DNA from: Gammaproteobacteria bacterium
Lineage (GTDB): Bacteria; Pseudomonadota; Gammaproteobacteria; Arenicellales; Poriferihabitantaceae
Length of the DNA: 12,981 nt
Direction: 5' to 3'
Assembly (NCBI GenBank): GCA_024679435.1
Contig: JAIBDK010000028.1
Coordinates: 1-12,981, forward strand
The notes beneath the pieces are model-generated. The model was given only the letters and a program-made list of their open reading frames with translations. It was not told the origin of the DNA and made no database searches. The translations under genes were made by a program, and so were the position numbers. Below, piece by piece: positions 1 to 7,573 of this stretch; positions within the stretch are counted from its first letter, which is position 1; every line of letters starts with the position of its first letter.

Positions 1-3
1 ACA

Positions 4-318
4 ATGAAGAAAAGTTTATCTCCGCTGGTTGAAGCAGGTGAAAGGTTGTCAGGTGAAATTAAACTGGTGGTTATAATATCGGCTATTGCGATCGTGCTTA
101 TCATTCTTGTCGCCCTGATTATGGCTTATTATTTTGTGTTGGCGCCGGGTACCAAAGCAGTAATTAGAACTACGGGTTTACTAGATGAGCTGGCAAAAAC
201 GCTTGAAAAAACGGCAGAAATAGTAGAAACCTCGAGTAAGCAAAATTTAATGGTAGTGGATAAGTTGCAGGCCGTGGCCGCTGGGCAGGTTGTCTTGCCG
301 GGCCAAAATGAGAAATAA
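4..318 (+). CDS. Small single-pass membrane protein of unknown function
   Basis: 104 residues; I do not recognise the family. A charged N-terminus (about 1-20) is followed by one very hydrophobic helix at about residues 21-46, rich in Ile, Val, Leu and Ala, and then a polar C-terminal part. Residues about 58-92 are rich in Leu, Ala, Lys and Glu with a spacing that could form an amphipathic or coiled-coil helix. There is no cysteine, so it is not a lipoprotein. The ATG lies 3 bases from the window edge, so its ribosome binding site cannot be seen and a start farther upstream is possible. It converges with the methyltransferase gene on the other strand, 59 bp away, so it belongs to a transcript that enters from the left. 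Nothing ties it to purine metabolism. That it is a real gene is inferred from the clear membrane helix and intact frame. Confidence 0.6.
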   Translation: MKKSLSPLVEAGERLSGEIKLVVIISAIAIVLIILVALIMAYYFVLAPGTKAVIRTTGLLDELAKTLEKTAEIVETSSKQNLMVVDKLQAVAAGQVVLPGQNEK

Positions 319-377
319 AGACCGCGCTGGGAAACGGCTTCAAAAGTGACGTTACTGTCCCTTACTATCCGGTTTGA

Positions 378-1052
378 TTAGAGCTTTCGATACACGCAAA
401 ACCAGCCCTCAGCATCACCGGTTTCATAAAATTTATCCATATCAAGGCTTAGACATTCGATTATGCCGTTGGATACCAGTAACTTGAACTCCTGTTTGAA
501 CTCCATCGTTTCCCAAAGATCCATGTGTACAGTGCAGGCGATGATCCCGCCGGGTTTGAGAATCCGGCAAATTTCCCGCAAGGGCTTTGGACCAACGTGG
601 CCGTGCGTGAAGGTCCCTGATGAAATCGCACCATCAAAGAAATTATCGTCGTAGTCCAGGGGTTGATTGACATCGCCGGTTTTGAGGTTTGTATAAATGC
701 CCCGGCTGCCTGCCACTTCGACCATATCTTCTGAAAGATCAATTCCATAGAGATGGGTATAACCCGCCTTCGATAAATCAACTACGGTGAGACCGGTGCC
801 GCAACCAATATCGAGGATTCTTGATTTTTTATTAGGCAGGTTTTTCTTCAATGCTTCAGCGATCAAAAAGGGCGATACATAACCAAGTTCAACTAACATT
901 TGCTGGTCATAGTCAGCTGCCCATTTGGCATAAAACTGTTTCATGCTTTTTTCATTTTCCAAATTGTAGGCTTCGGTTACAAAGGAATCGGGGCCTTTTG
1001 CATCGCTATTATTTGCACCGTCATTATTTGAGGCTGGAGTATTCGTGGTCAT
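378..1052 (-). CDS. Class I SAM-dependent methyltransferase
   Basis: 224 residues. The Rossmann-type methyltransferase core is clear: motif I ILDIGCGTGL at about residues 79-88 for SAM binding, the acidic end of beta-2 in GIDLS (Asp105, expected to hold the SAM ribose), a GDVNQPL segment at 126-132, the FFDGAISSGTF strand at about 138-148 and the post-core motif ILKPGG at 164-169. The first 25 or so residues are Asn/Asp/Ser-rich and probably disordered. The substrate cannot be told; the fold resembles Methyltransf_11/25-type small-molecule enzymes. The ATG at 1052 has no clear Shine-Dalgarno sequence, and the Met at residue 37 is an alternative start just before the conserved part. It lies 32 bp downstream of the EamA transporter gene on the same strand, so the two are probably cotranscribed. 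The family is secure; the role is unknown. Confidence 0.85.
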   Translation of the reverse strand: MTTNTPASNNDGANNSDAKGPDSFVTEAYNLENEKSMKQFYAKWAADYDQQMLVELGYVSPFLIAEALKKNLPNKKSRILDIGCGTGLTVVDLSKAGYTHLYGIDLSEDMVEVAGSRGIYTNLKTGDVNQPLDYDDNFFDGAISSGTFTHGHVGPKPLREICRILKPGGIIACTVHMDLWETMEFKQEFKLLVSNGIIECLSLDMDKFYETGDAEGWFCVYRKL

Positions 1053-1084
1053 ATTATTGGAGCCGCAGTTCTTGTGATTTAAAT

Positions 1085-1984
1085 TTATGAAGGTTTCGGG
1101 GATTTAATTACCATGGCAACGCCGGTCACGCAAGCGGCAATGCCAATAATCGCCGGCGCTCCGAACGTTTCGTCAAACAACAACCAGGCTTCTACCGTCA
1201 CGAACGGAGGAACAAGATAGAACAGGCTTCCAATTTTCCCGGCTTCGCCGTGTTTGATTAGCCACAGCAGTAAAATAGAGGTGCCCACCGACAAAACCAG
1301 AACAAGCCATGCGAGGGCCAGGATGAAGGACTGATCCCAAATAACTTTCCGGGTTTCGAAGGCGAATGCCAGAAAAATTAGAACTATCGCGTTGGCGATA
1401 AACTGAACCACCACGGTGGGCAGGAGATCATTGCCGGTGCACAGCTTTTTTTGATAGGTGGTGCCAATAGAAATTGATATCAGAGATATCAGTGAAAACA
1501 GTATTCCGAGTTTGTTTATTCCGCCGGTGCTGAGTCCTTGATGGCCAATTACCAGCACGATACCGAGGAAGCCGATAATCAGGCCGATTATTTTTGCCAT
1601 ACCCAGCGATTCTCCGAGCCAGTACCGGGCAATAATCACCGTGACCAGAGGTTGCAGACCGATTATGATTGCCGACACCGAGGCAGGTAATCCGTAAAAA
1701 ATCGCATAAAAGACCCCTGCTAAATACACGCAGTGAATCAGTAGCCCAGCCACGGATATATGCAGATAATCTATAAAACGCTTGGGCCAGATAACTGTAA
1801 ACAAAGGTAGCAAGCCAATTAGGATTAGCGATGTAATTGTCATCCTAATCGCGAGGAATGTGAATGGTTCGGCGCTCGGTAGACCGTATTTTGCGCTGAT
1901 AAAACCGGTGCTCCATAAAAATACAAAAAGCAGGGGTGGGCCTGCTGCAAAAATTACCGCAGATTTTTGATTGGGTGAAGACAA
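1085..1984 (-). CDS. DMT superfamily transporter with two EamA domains
   Basis: 299 residues, the usual length for ten-helix drug/metabolite transporters. Two EamA repeats are visible, at about residues 17-145 and 156-293, made almost wholly of hydrophobic helices. The first helix carries FLWSTGFISAKYGLP (about 22-36) and the fourth region has the family-typical IIGLQPLVTVIIA (about 107-119); the second repeat has YLVPPFVTVEAWLLFDE (about 256-272), matching the family's proline-containing segment. It should sit in the inner membrane and export or import a small metabolite, which cannot be predicted. The start is TTG at 1984: an in-frame stop lies 24 bases upstream with no ATG or GTG between, and the next Met (residue 48) would remove helix 1. 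No strong ribosome binding site is seen before the TTG. It probably shares a transcript with the downstream methyltransferase gene. Confidence 0.85.
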   Translation of the reverse strand: MSSPNQKSAVIFAAGPPLLFVFLWSTGFISAKYGLPSAEPFTFLAIRMTITSLILIGLLPLFTVIWPKRFIDYLHISVAGLLIHCVYLAGVFYAIFYGLPASVSAIIIGLQPLVTVIIARYWLGESLGMAKIIGLIIGFLGIVLVIGHQGLSTGGINKLGILFSLISLISISIGTTYQKKLCTGNDLLPTVVVQFIANAIVLIFLAFAFETRKVIWDQSFILALAWLVLVLSVGTSILLLWLIKHGEAGKIGSLFYLVPPFVTVEAWLLFDETFGAPAIIGIAACVTGVAMVIKSPKPS

Positions 1985-2082
1985 GATTGAATGCTGGTGA
2001 GTGTGAAATTAGCCAAAGCCGAATATTTGCATAAAATTGCTAGCTTCAGGCGTATTTATTACAGGTGACGTCCTTTAATTAA

Positions 2083-2095
2083 CGATTATTAATCG
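2083..2095. repeat. Short AT-rich palindrome in the intergenic region
   Basis: CGATTA-T-TAATCG is a perfect 6-bp inverted repeat around one base. It lies in the 219-bp gap (1985-2203) between the deaminase stop and the transporter start, both on the minus strand, so it is upstream of the transporter gene. It could be a binding site for a regulator, but the stem is short and AT-rich and may be chance. Nothing else of note was found in this gap: no convincing terminator follows the deaminase gene. Confidence 0.2.
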
Positions 2096-2203
2096 ATTCA
2101 TTCTCTGTTACATCAAGGGTTGTGTGCGGTGCGATATCAGATTCAGGTCTTTCTTGGGATTCACGGATGTGAGTGATCGTTTGGTTTTTTCACTGGCAAT
2201 ATT

Positions 2204-3553
2204 TTAAGCTGCGGATTGTAATTTTTGGGCGAGATACTCGTGCCTGGTCTGTAAAGCGTTTATATCAGTATCTAGGAAATCTCCTTCTTGGACTTTCCAT
2301 TTTCCTGCAATCATTAGATTGTGTACTTTATGAGCGTTGCATAAAACCAACGCAGCAAGGGGGTCTCCGGCACCGGAAAAACTGAGTTCATCTAGTTTGA
2401 ACATCGCCAGATCTGCCTGACTTCCAACTTTAATTTCACCTATATCGGTTCTGCCCAGACAGGCTGCTGATCCGCTGGTGGCGAGATTCAGGGCTTCAAT
2501 ATGACCAAAGCGATCGGCACCGTAATGGAGTCGGTTTAGCAGGAATGCCTGTCGCACCTCCTGAATCATGTTTGAGCAGTCGTTTGAAGCCGAGCCGTCG
2601 ACACCCAGTCCCACAGGGCTGCCGCTTTCCTGGAGGTCGAGAACTCTGCAGTGACCAGAGCCGAGCATCATATTCGAAGTCGGACAATGTGAGATTTGGG
2701 TGCCGGCCTGACCTAGCTTCGCTATTTCGGTTTTGTTGAAATGTATTCCATGGGCAAGCCAGGTATTGTCATTTAGCCAATCGACCTCTTCGAGGTATTG
2801 AAGCGGGCGGCAACCCAATTTTTCAATGCAATAATTTGATTCGTCTTCTGTTTCTGCGAGGTGGGTATGTAACTTCACGTTGTGTTTTTGGGCCAGCTTT
2901 CTGGTTTCAAGCATGAGCTCCCTGGATACGCTAAAGGGTGAGCAAGGTGCAAGTGCAATAGACAGCATACTGCCGGGAGAAGCATCGTGATATTTTCCAA
3001 TGACCCTTTCACAATCATTGAGAATGGTTTCCTCATCCTGAATCGTACTTTCGGGTGGCAGGCCTCCCTGATTTATACCGACGCTCATAGAACCCCGAGT
3101 CAGCATCGATCGGATCCCCACTTGTTTGACACCCTCAACCTGAATATCCAGTGCTTCATTGACAGCATGGGGAAACAGATAGTGATGATCTGCGCTGGTT
3201 GTACATCCTGACCGCATCAGTTCCACACAGGCAAGCTGTGTTGAAACATGAATCATTTCTTCGGTTAGCCCGGCCCAGATTGGGTATAGACTTTTAAGCC
3301 AGGGAAACAGCCCCTTATTCAGAGAATCTGGCGCCGCGCGGGTAAGCGTTTGATAATAGTGGTGATGGGTATTGATTAGCCCCGGTAGGACAACCTGATC
3401 AGAAGCATCGATAATTGAATCAATCTCTCTTTGTGGTTTCGACCCGGTCTTGACGAGTTCTTCAATGTGGTCTTCCTGGACGACAACGCCGTTTCCGGCG
3501 TCTATACGCTCACTGACGGAGATTGCAAGAGGTGATTTTATCCAGGTTCTCAT
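2204..3553 (-). CDS. 8-oxoguanine deaminase-like amidohydrolase
   Basis: 449 residues; probably hydrolyses 8-oxoguanine to urate and ammonia in the cytoplasm. It is a complete member of the amidohydrolase (COG0402) deaminases. From the ATG at 3553: metal-binding HHH at 63-65 inside PGLINTHHHYYQTLTRA; HTHLAETEDE with His229, His231 and Glu234; LAHGIHF with His268; and GVDGSASND with the catalytic Asp319. The HHHYYQTLTR segment and overall length match the 8-oxoguanine deaminase/hydroxyatrazine aminohydrolase branch better than classical guanine deaminase. The choice of substrate rests partly on context: an importer of purine type starts divergently next door and PuuD, which consumes urate, lies downstream of it. 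A TTG at 3559 is also in frame, but the ATG two codons on is preferred; neither has a strong ribosome binding site. Another aminopurine or an s-triazine remains possible. Confidence 0.8.
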   Translation of the reverse strand: MRTWIKSPLAISVSERIDAGNGVVVQEDHIEELVKTGSKPQREIDSIIDASDQVVLPGLINTHHHYYQTLTRAAPDSLNKGLFPWLKSLYPIWAGLTEEMIHVSTQLACVELMRSGCTTSADHHYLFPHAVNEALDIQVEGVKQVGIRSMLTRGSMSVGINQGGLPPESTIQDEETILNDCERVIGKYHDASPGSMLSIALAPCSPFSVSRELMLETRKLAQKHNVKLHTHLAETEDESNYCIEKLGCRPLQYLEEVDWLNDNTWLAHGIHFNKTEIAKLGQAGTQISHCPTSNMMLGSGHCRVLDLQESGSPVGLGVDGSASNDCSNMIQEVRQAFLLNRLHYGADRFGHIEALNLATSGSAACLGRTDIGEIKVGSQADLAMFKLDELSFSGAGDPLAALVLCNAHKVHNLMIAGKWKVQEGDFLDTDINALQTRHEYLAQKLQSAA

Positions 3554-3573
3554 AATCAAAAAGTAATCCAGAT

Positions 3574-3627
3574 TTTGTAAACAGTTTGCAACTTGTTGTT
3601 TTCAATATGCAAGATTAGTTTGCAAAC
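3574..3627. promoter_or_regulatory. Cluster of GTTTGCAAAC-like sites upstream of the deaminase gene
   Basis: Three related words lie 21-74 bp upstream of the deaminase ATG: TTTGTAAAC at 3574-3582, GTTTGCAAC at 3584-3592 and a perfect 10-bp palindrome GTTTGCAAAC at 3618-3627. The two AGTTTGCAA copies start 34 bp apart. Their position fits control of the minus-strand deaminase promoter, which I could not define by its -35 and -10 elements. The motif differs from the RutR box nearby, so a second regulator is possible. I cannot name it. Confidence 0.3.
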
Positions 3628-3647
3628 AATGGGCGGGGGTAAAAGAT

Positions 3648-3677
3648 TTGTAATTGGCAATAAGTATAGCCTAAAAT
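3648..3677 (+). promoter_or_regulatory. Candidate sigma70 promoter for the importer operon
   Basis: TTGTAA at 3648-3653 (4 of 6 to the -35 consensus) and TAAAAT at 3672-3677 (5 of 6 to the -10 consensus) are 18 bp apart on the plus strand. A start of transcription would fall near 3684, placing the RutR-like operator at about +3 to +18, a position typical for repression. The leader to the first gene would then be about 150 nt. This is a reading by eye; a second weak -10-like word, TATATT, occurs at 3812-3817 without a matching -35. Confidence 0.4.
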
Positions 3678-3686
3678 GCGAAAATT

Positions 3687-3714
3687 CTGACTAACTGGTC
3701 AAATATTTGGCCAG
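3687..3714. promoter_or_regulatory. RutR-type operator, with an overlapping second palindrome
   Basis: CTGACTA-AC-TGGTCAA at 3687-3702 matches the known E. coli RutR consensus TTGACCAnnTGGTCAA at all but two of the fourteen fixed positions (the first base, and T for C in the left half). A further half-site, TTGGCCA (3707-3713), faces the other way, so that CTGGTCAAAT joined to ATTTGGCCAG (3695-3714) is a 20-bp inverted repeat with one mismatched pair. The RutR-like regulator encoded at 8727 is the obvious candidate to bind here. The site sits between the divergent deaminase and importer genes and could control both. Confidence 0.6.
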
Positions 3715-3779
3715 GCATTTCACCGGATATGTATCTGTCCGATTAAGCGGGCAGGTCTCGGTTTTTCAATCGGTGTTTA

Positions 3780-3807
3780 CTGAACAAGCTTATTTAAATC
3801 TGAACAA
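3780..3807. repeat. CTGAACAA direct repeat before the ATPase gene
   Basis: CTGAACAA occurs at 3780-3787 and again at 3800-3807, 20 bp start to start, about two helical turns. TATATT follows at 3812-3817 and the ATPase ATG at 3838. It may be an activator site at a second promoter or just part of the leader. No function is known to me. Confidence 0.2.
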
Positions 3808-3837
3808 TCGTTATATTGCCATCGCAACTACTCATTT

Positions 3838-5448
3838 ATGATTGAAACTGCTGTCAATTCCCGAAATACGTTGCTTAGACTGGAGGATATGACTAAAGCC
3901 TTTCCCGGAGTTGTAGCCAATGATAAGGTCAGTCTGTCAATCAAAAGTGGTGAGATTCACGCCCTGTTAGGTGAAAACGGTGCGGGTAAATCTACTCTGG
4001 TAAAAATGATTTACGGCGTCCTTAAACCCGACGCCGGTCAGCTCTACTGGACGGAGCAGCCTGCTACAGTTGGAAATCCTGCTGCCGCCAGGCGACTGGG
4101 TATTGCTATGGTGTTTCAGCACTTTTCATTGTTTGACTCTATGTCGGTATTGGAGAACGTTGCGCTTGGAATGGAAAAAGGCATCGACCATGTCCAACTT
4201 GAGCAAAAAATTGTCGAGATATCCAATCGTTACGGATTGCCCCTTGATCCATCTCGTCATGTCTATACGTTATCTGTCGGAGAGCGTCAACGTATAGAAA
4301 TAATACGCTGTCTGCTCCAGGATCCCAAATTGCTGATCATGGATGAGCCGACATCTGTGCTAACGCCTCAGGAAGTATCAAAATTATTTGCAACGCTCCA
4401 TCGTCTGGCGGATGAAGGAGTTTCCATTCTTTATATCAGTCATAAGCTTGACGAAATTAAAGCGCTTTGCGAGTCAGCCACCATTTTACGAGGAGGTAAG
4501 GTTGTTGATTCTGTTTCAGTAGTTAACGAGACGCCCAGTAGTCTGGCGGCTAAAATGATGGGAGAGGAGCTCCAGTTATCCGAAAAAGCCAGTCACACTG
4601 AGGTTGGTGACGTTCGGTTGGAACTCAACGGGTTAACTCACATAGCTCGAGATCCGTTTGATATAAGCCTTAAAAATATCTGCCTCAAAGTGTACAGCGG
4701 AGAGATTGTTGGCATCGCCGGTGTCGCGGGCAATGGTCAGGATGAATTGCTTAAGGCCATTAATGGAGAAGATTTATGTTCTCCTGCGGATTCAGTAAAA
4801 CTGGATGGGAAGGCCTGTGCGGATCAGGGCCCTAATCAGCGGAGGGCTTTGGGAATGGCTTCTATTCCCGAAGAGCGCCTTGGCCATGGAGCCGTTCCGG
4901 GAATGAGTCTGCTGGATAACAGTCTGCTAACCGCTTTTCAGAGGCTCGAATTTTTGGAGCATGGTTTTATTCGATACGACCGTTGTCAGGCGTTTTGCAA
5001 AAGTGTCATCGATAACTTTAACGTTAAGTCAAACGGAATGGGTGCGCAGGCCGCGAGCTTGTCCGGAGGAAACTTGCAAAAGTTTATTGTTGGTCGAGAG
5101 ATTAATCAAAAACCAACGGTGCTGGTGGTTTCTCAGCCAACCTGGGGTGTCGATGCCGGTGCGGCTCAAACTATTCATGATGGGCTGCGTGACCTTGCGG
5201 CTAATGGTGCGGCGATATTGGTCATCTCTCAGGATCTTGATGAACTAATGAGTATCAGTGACCGCGTCGCTGCAATTTGTGCCGGCGTATTGTCCGAGTC
5301 GTTTCCCATGGAAGCGATTTCAATTGAGCAAATTGGTTTGATGATGGCGGGTGTTGATCCATCCTCAGAGCTAAAGGATCAGGTGTCAGGCCGGTTACTA
5401 AATCAGTTGGCCGGTCAGTCAGAGGAATCGCCGGGGAATCCGCCTTGA
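3838..5448 (+). CDS. BMP-type purine/nucleoside ABC importer, double ATPase subunit
   Basis: 536 residues with two nucleotide-binding domains in one chain, as in RbsA-like and YufO-like ATPases; it would power the importer on the inner face of the membrane. NBD1 (about 11-245) is canonical: Walker A GENGAGKST at 45-53, Q-loop FQH at 93-95, signature LSVGERQR at 145-152, Walker B LLIMDEPTS at 165-173 and H-loop His202. NBD2 (about 259-505) has GVAGNGQDEL at 295-304 without the Walker A lysine, signature LSGGNLQKF at 408-416 and Walker B with Gln in place of Glu (VSQPTWGVD, 431-439); a degenerate NBD2 is usual in this family. The ATG at 3838 is the first start after an in-frame stop at 3781, and no Shine-Dalgarno is evident. 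The next gene overlaps its stop. The substrate is inferred from context: a purine base, nucleoside or urate. Confidence 0.9.
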   Translation: MIETAVNSRNTLLRLEDMTKAFPGVVANDKVSLSIKSGEIHALLGENGAGKSTLVKMIYGVLKPDAGQLYWTEQPATVGNPAAARRLGIAMVFQHFSLFDSMSVLENVALGMEKGIDHVQLEQKIVEISNRYGLPLDPSRHVYTLSVGERQRIEIIRCLLQDPKLLIMDEPTSVLTPQEVSKLFATLHRLADEGVSILYISHKLDEIKALCESATILRGGKVVDSVSVVNETPSSLAAKMMGEELQLSEKASHTEVGDVRLELNGLTHIARDPFDISLKNICLKVYSGEIVGIAGVAGNGQDELLKAINGEDLCSPADSVKLDGKACADQGPNQRRALGMASIPEERLGHGAVPGMSLLDNSLLTAFQRLEFLEHGFIRYDRCQAFCKSVIDNFNVKSNGMGAQAASLSGGNLQKFIVGREINQKPTVLVVSQPTWGVDAGAAQTIHDGLRDLAANGAAILVISQDLDELMSISDRVAAICAGVLSESFPMEAISIEQIGLMMAGVDPSSELKDQVSGRLLNQLAGQSEESPGNPP

Positions 5449-6560
5449 TAGTGTCTCTGGTCAAGCGCCCCGAACAATCACAGTCGATGGTGTATGTTTC
5501 GCCGCTGATTGCGCTTGTTTTTACGCTCATTGCCGGAATCATCATGTTTATGATAATGGGCGTAGACCCCTCTGAAGCGTTGTATGCATTTTTTGTTGAG
5601 CCTCTGACTTCCAGTTACGGTTGGGCTGAACTCGGAGTAAAGGCGACGCCGCTGATTTTAATTGGGGTTGCTCTATCCATCGGTTTTCGAGCCGGAGTGT
5701 GGAACATCGGCGCCGAAGGCCAATTGACTCTGGGCGCGATTTGCGGCGGAGGAATAGCGTTATGGTTATATGATGTTGATTCATTTTTTGTATTACCGCT
5801 AATGATTATTTTCGGCGTTTTGGGCGGAATGTTTTGGGCCGCCATTCCGGCTTTCCTAAAAACCCGATTCAACGCAAACGAAATTCTGACCAGCCTTATG
5901 TTGACCTATGTGGCGACACTGTTGCTCAGTCTGCTAGTTCACGGTCCGTGGCGGGATCCGGACGGGTTTAATTTTCCTGAGTCAAGAATTTTCAGTGATT
6001 CCGCAACGTTGCCCGTCATCTGGTCGGGTACCAGTTTACATCTGGGGTGGGTTTTTGCCCTTGCTGCAGTGGCAGGTATCTGGGTGTTGATGTCGAGAAC
6101 CATAATTGGTTTTCAGATCAAGGTAGTCGGGCAGGCACCGGACGCAGGGCGTCATGCCGGCTTCAGTGTCAACAAAATGGTTTGGTTTGTTCTGCTGCTT
6201 GGCGGTGGTATGGCTGGGCTTGCGGGATTGTTTGAGGTTTCTGGCCCAATTGGACAGCTACTGCCGAGTATTTCTCCCGGTTATGGTTTTACAGCCATTA
6301 TCGTGGCTTTTGTCGGGCGCCTTCATCCGATTGGTGTTTTATTTGCAGGATTACTGATCGCGTTATCGTATCTTGGTGGTGAATCTGCTCAGATCACCAT
6401 GAATATGCCGCTGGCGGTAACCGGCGTGTTTCAGGGTATGTTGCTGTTTTTTCTGCTGGCCTGCGATGTGTTGATAGGCTATCGCATTCAGTGGGGTAGT
6501 TCCGCCGCCGCATCCGCAACGGGTTCAGGTGCGGTTTCAAATGAGGTGCCCAATGGGTGA
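5445..6560 (+). CDS. BMP-type ABC importer permease 1
   Basis: 371 residues, a BPD_transp_2 (LivH/RbsC-like) inner-membrane permease. The conserved stretch GVWNIGAEGQLTLGA (84-98) is characteristic of nucleoside/purine BMP systems, and NANEILTSLMLTYVA (143-157) and GGGMAGLAG (253-261) fit as well. About ten hydrophobic helices can be counted, starting at about residues 17-40. The likely start is TTG at 5445, which overlaps the ATPase stop by 4 bp and has GGGGAA (5433-5438) six bases upstream; GTG at 5451 and an ATG at residue 15 are alternatives. The C-terminal tail after about residue 350 is Ala/Ser/Gly-rich and hydrophilic. Together with the next gene it forms the heterodimeric channel. Confidence 0.9.
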   Translation: MIVSLVKRPEQSQSMVYVSPLIALVFTLIAGIIMFMIMGVDPSEALYAFFVEPLTSSYGWAELGVKATPLILIGVALSIGFRAGVWNIGAEGQLTLGAICGGGIALWLYDVDSFFVLPLMIIFGVLGGMFWAAIPAFLKTRFNANEILTSLMLTYVATLLLSLLVHGPWRDPDGFNFPESRIFSDSATLPVIWSGTSLHLGWVFALAAVAGIWVLMSRTIIGFQIKVVGQAPDAGRHAGFSVNKMVWFVLLLGGGMAGLAGLFEVSGPIGQLLPSISPGYGFTAIIVAFVGRLHPIGVLFAGLLIALSYLGGESAQITMNMPLAVTGVFQGMLLFFLLACDVLIGYRIQWGSSAAASATGSGAVSNEVPNG

Positions 6561-7476
6561 AGTTTTGATCGCAGCAGTGTTAACTATCATTACTGCTGCT
6601 ACACCCCTTGTTTACGCTTCCATTGGCGAAATGATTAGTGAAAAAGCGGGTGTGCTTAATCTGGGCGTCGAAGGAATGATGTTGATGGGTGCGGTGTGTG
6701 GTTTTGCCGCTGTCAATGCCACGGACAGCTCTGCCATTGGCATTATTGTGGGCATGCTTGCAGGATCAGGACTGTCTTTGATATTCGCTGTTCTGGTGCT
6801 GGGCTTCCAGGCAACTCAGGTAGCAACTGGGCTTGCGCTGACGATATTTGGAATTGGCATAAGTTCTCTGATCGGTCAGGATCTGGTGGGAATCGCCTAT
6901 GATGGTCTTCCTAAATTACCCATCCCGGGATTGTCTGCCATTCCCGTTGCAGGAAAATTGTTGTTCAATCATGATATTCTGGTCTATGGTTCTTTTGTAT
7001 TGATATTGGTTGTCAGCTGGTTCCTTAGAAGTACGCGGAGCGGGCTAATATTACGCGCAGTAGGAGATTCTCATGATGCTGCTCACGCGATCGGTTACCA
7101 CGTCATTCGGATTCGCTATATGGCGATATTATTTGGTGGCGCGATGTCGGGACTGGCGGGTGCTTATCTGTCGTTGTCCTATTCGCCGCTGTGGATTGAA
7201 AATATGAGTGCAGGCCGTGGCTGGATCGCTCTTGCATTGGTGGTGTTTGCTACCTGGCGACCATGGCGGGTTTTTACCGGAGCTTACCTGTTCGGCGGCA
7301 TTACAATACTGCAATTGCACGCACAGGCTTTGGGCATTGGCGTTCCCGCGCAGGTGATGTCAATGTTGCCGTATGTTGCTACAATTATTGTTCTGGTGCT
7401 GATTTCACAAGATCACAATAAAATTAAACTCAATGCGCCCGCCTGCATTGGAAAACCTTTTCATCCAACGTCGTAA
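6553..7476 (+). CDS. BMP-type ABC importer permease 2
   Basis: 307 residues, the shorter BPD_transp_2 partner. It carries GVLNLGVEGMMLMGA (33-47), the counterpart of the GVWNIGAEGQL stretch of permease 1, and GGAMSGLAGAYLSLSYSP (195-212) typical of this subunit. Some eight to nine hydrophobic helices are seen. The ATG at 6553 is chosen because a GAGGT (6543-6547) lies five bases upstream and translation begins straight in the conserved N-terminus; in-frame GTG 6529 and ATG 6541 are less well placed. The frame overlaps the end of permease 1 by 8 bp, which points to coupled translation. The paired permeases and the double-NBD ATPase make a complete membrane part of the importer. Confidence 0.9.
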   Translation: MGEVLIAAVLTIITAATPLVYASIGEMISEKAGVLNLGVEGMMLMGAVCGFAAVNATDSSAIGIIVGMLAGSGLSLIFAVLVLGFQATQVATGLALTIFGIGISSLIGQDLVGIAYDGLPKLPIPGLSAIPVAGKLLFNHDILVYGSFVLILVVSWFLRSTRSGLILRAVGDSHDAAHAIGYHVIRIRYMAILFGGAMSGLAGAYLSLSYSPLWIENMSAGRGWIALALVVFATWRPWRVFTGAYLFGGITILQLHAQALGIGVPAQVMSMLPYVATIIVLVLISQDHNKIKLNAPACIGKPFHPTS

Positions 7477-7573
7477 GCTTTGTTAAAATCTGAGGATGTT
7501 TAAGATAATTTCTGTCAAACAGTATTGATTAATCATCCATCTATTCAAGTAAATATTCACAGGAGAACTAAAT

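Noticed and set aside
3739..3773. CCGATT and AATCGG inverted repeat in the importer leader, considered as a riboswitch or attenuator stem
   Set aside because: Only 6 bp of stem around a 23-nt loop with no T tract, and no purine-riboswitch core features could be recognised.
5404..5416. TTGGCCGGTCAG as a possible second RutR-like site
   Set aside because: It lies inside the ATPase coding region and lacks the two-base spacer of the RutR consensus; likely chance.
4682..5448. Degenerate second nucleotide-binding domain of the ATPase as a sign of gene decay
   Set aside because: Loss of the Walker A lysine and the Gln in Walker B of NBD2 are usual in the YufO/RbsA-like family, and the frame is intact.
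7477..7573. Gap between permease 2 and the binding-protein gene as a separate promoter region
   Set aside because: A TGATTAATCA palindrome (7526-7535) and weak TTGTTA-like words are present, but no convincing -35/-10 pair with good spacing; only the AGGAG ribosome binding site is clear.
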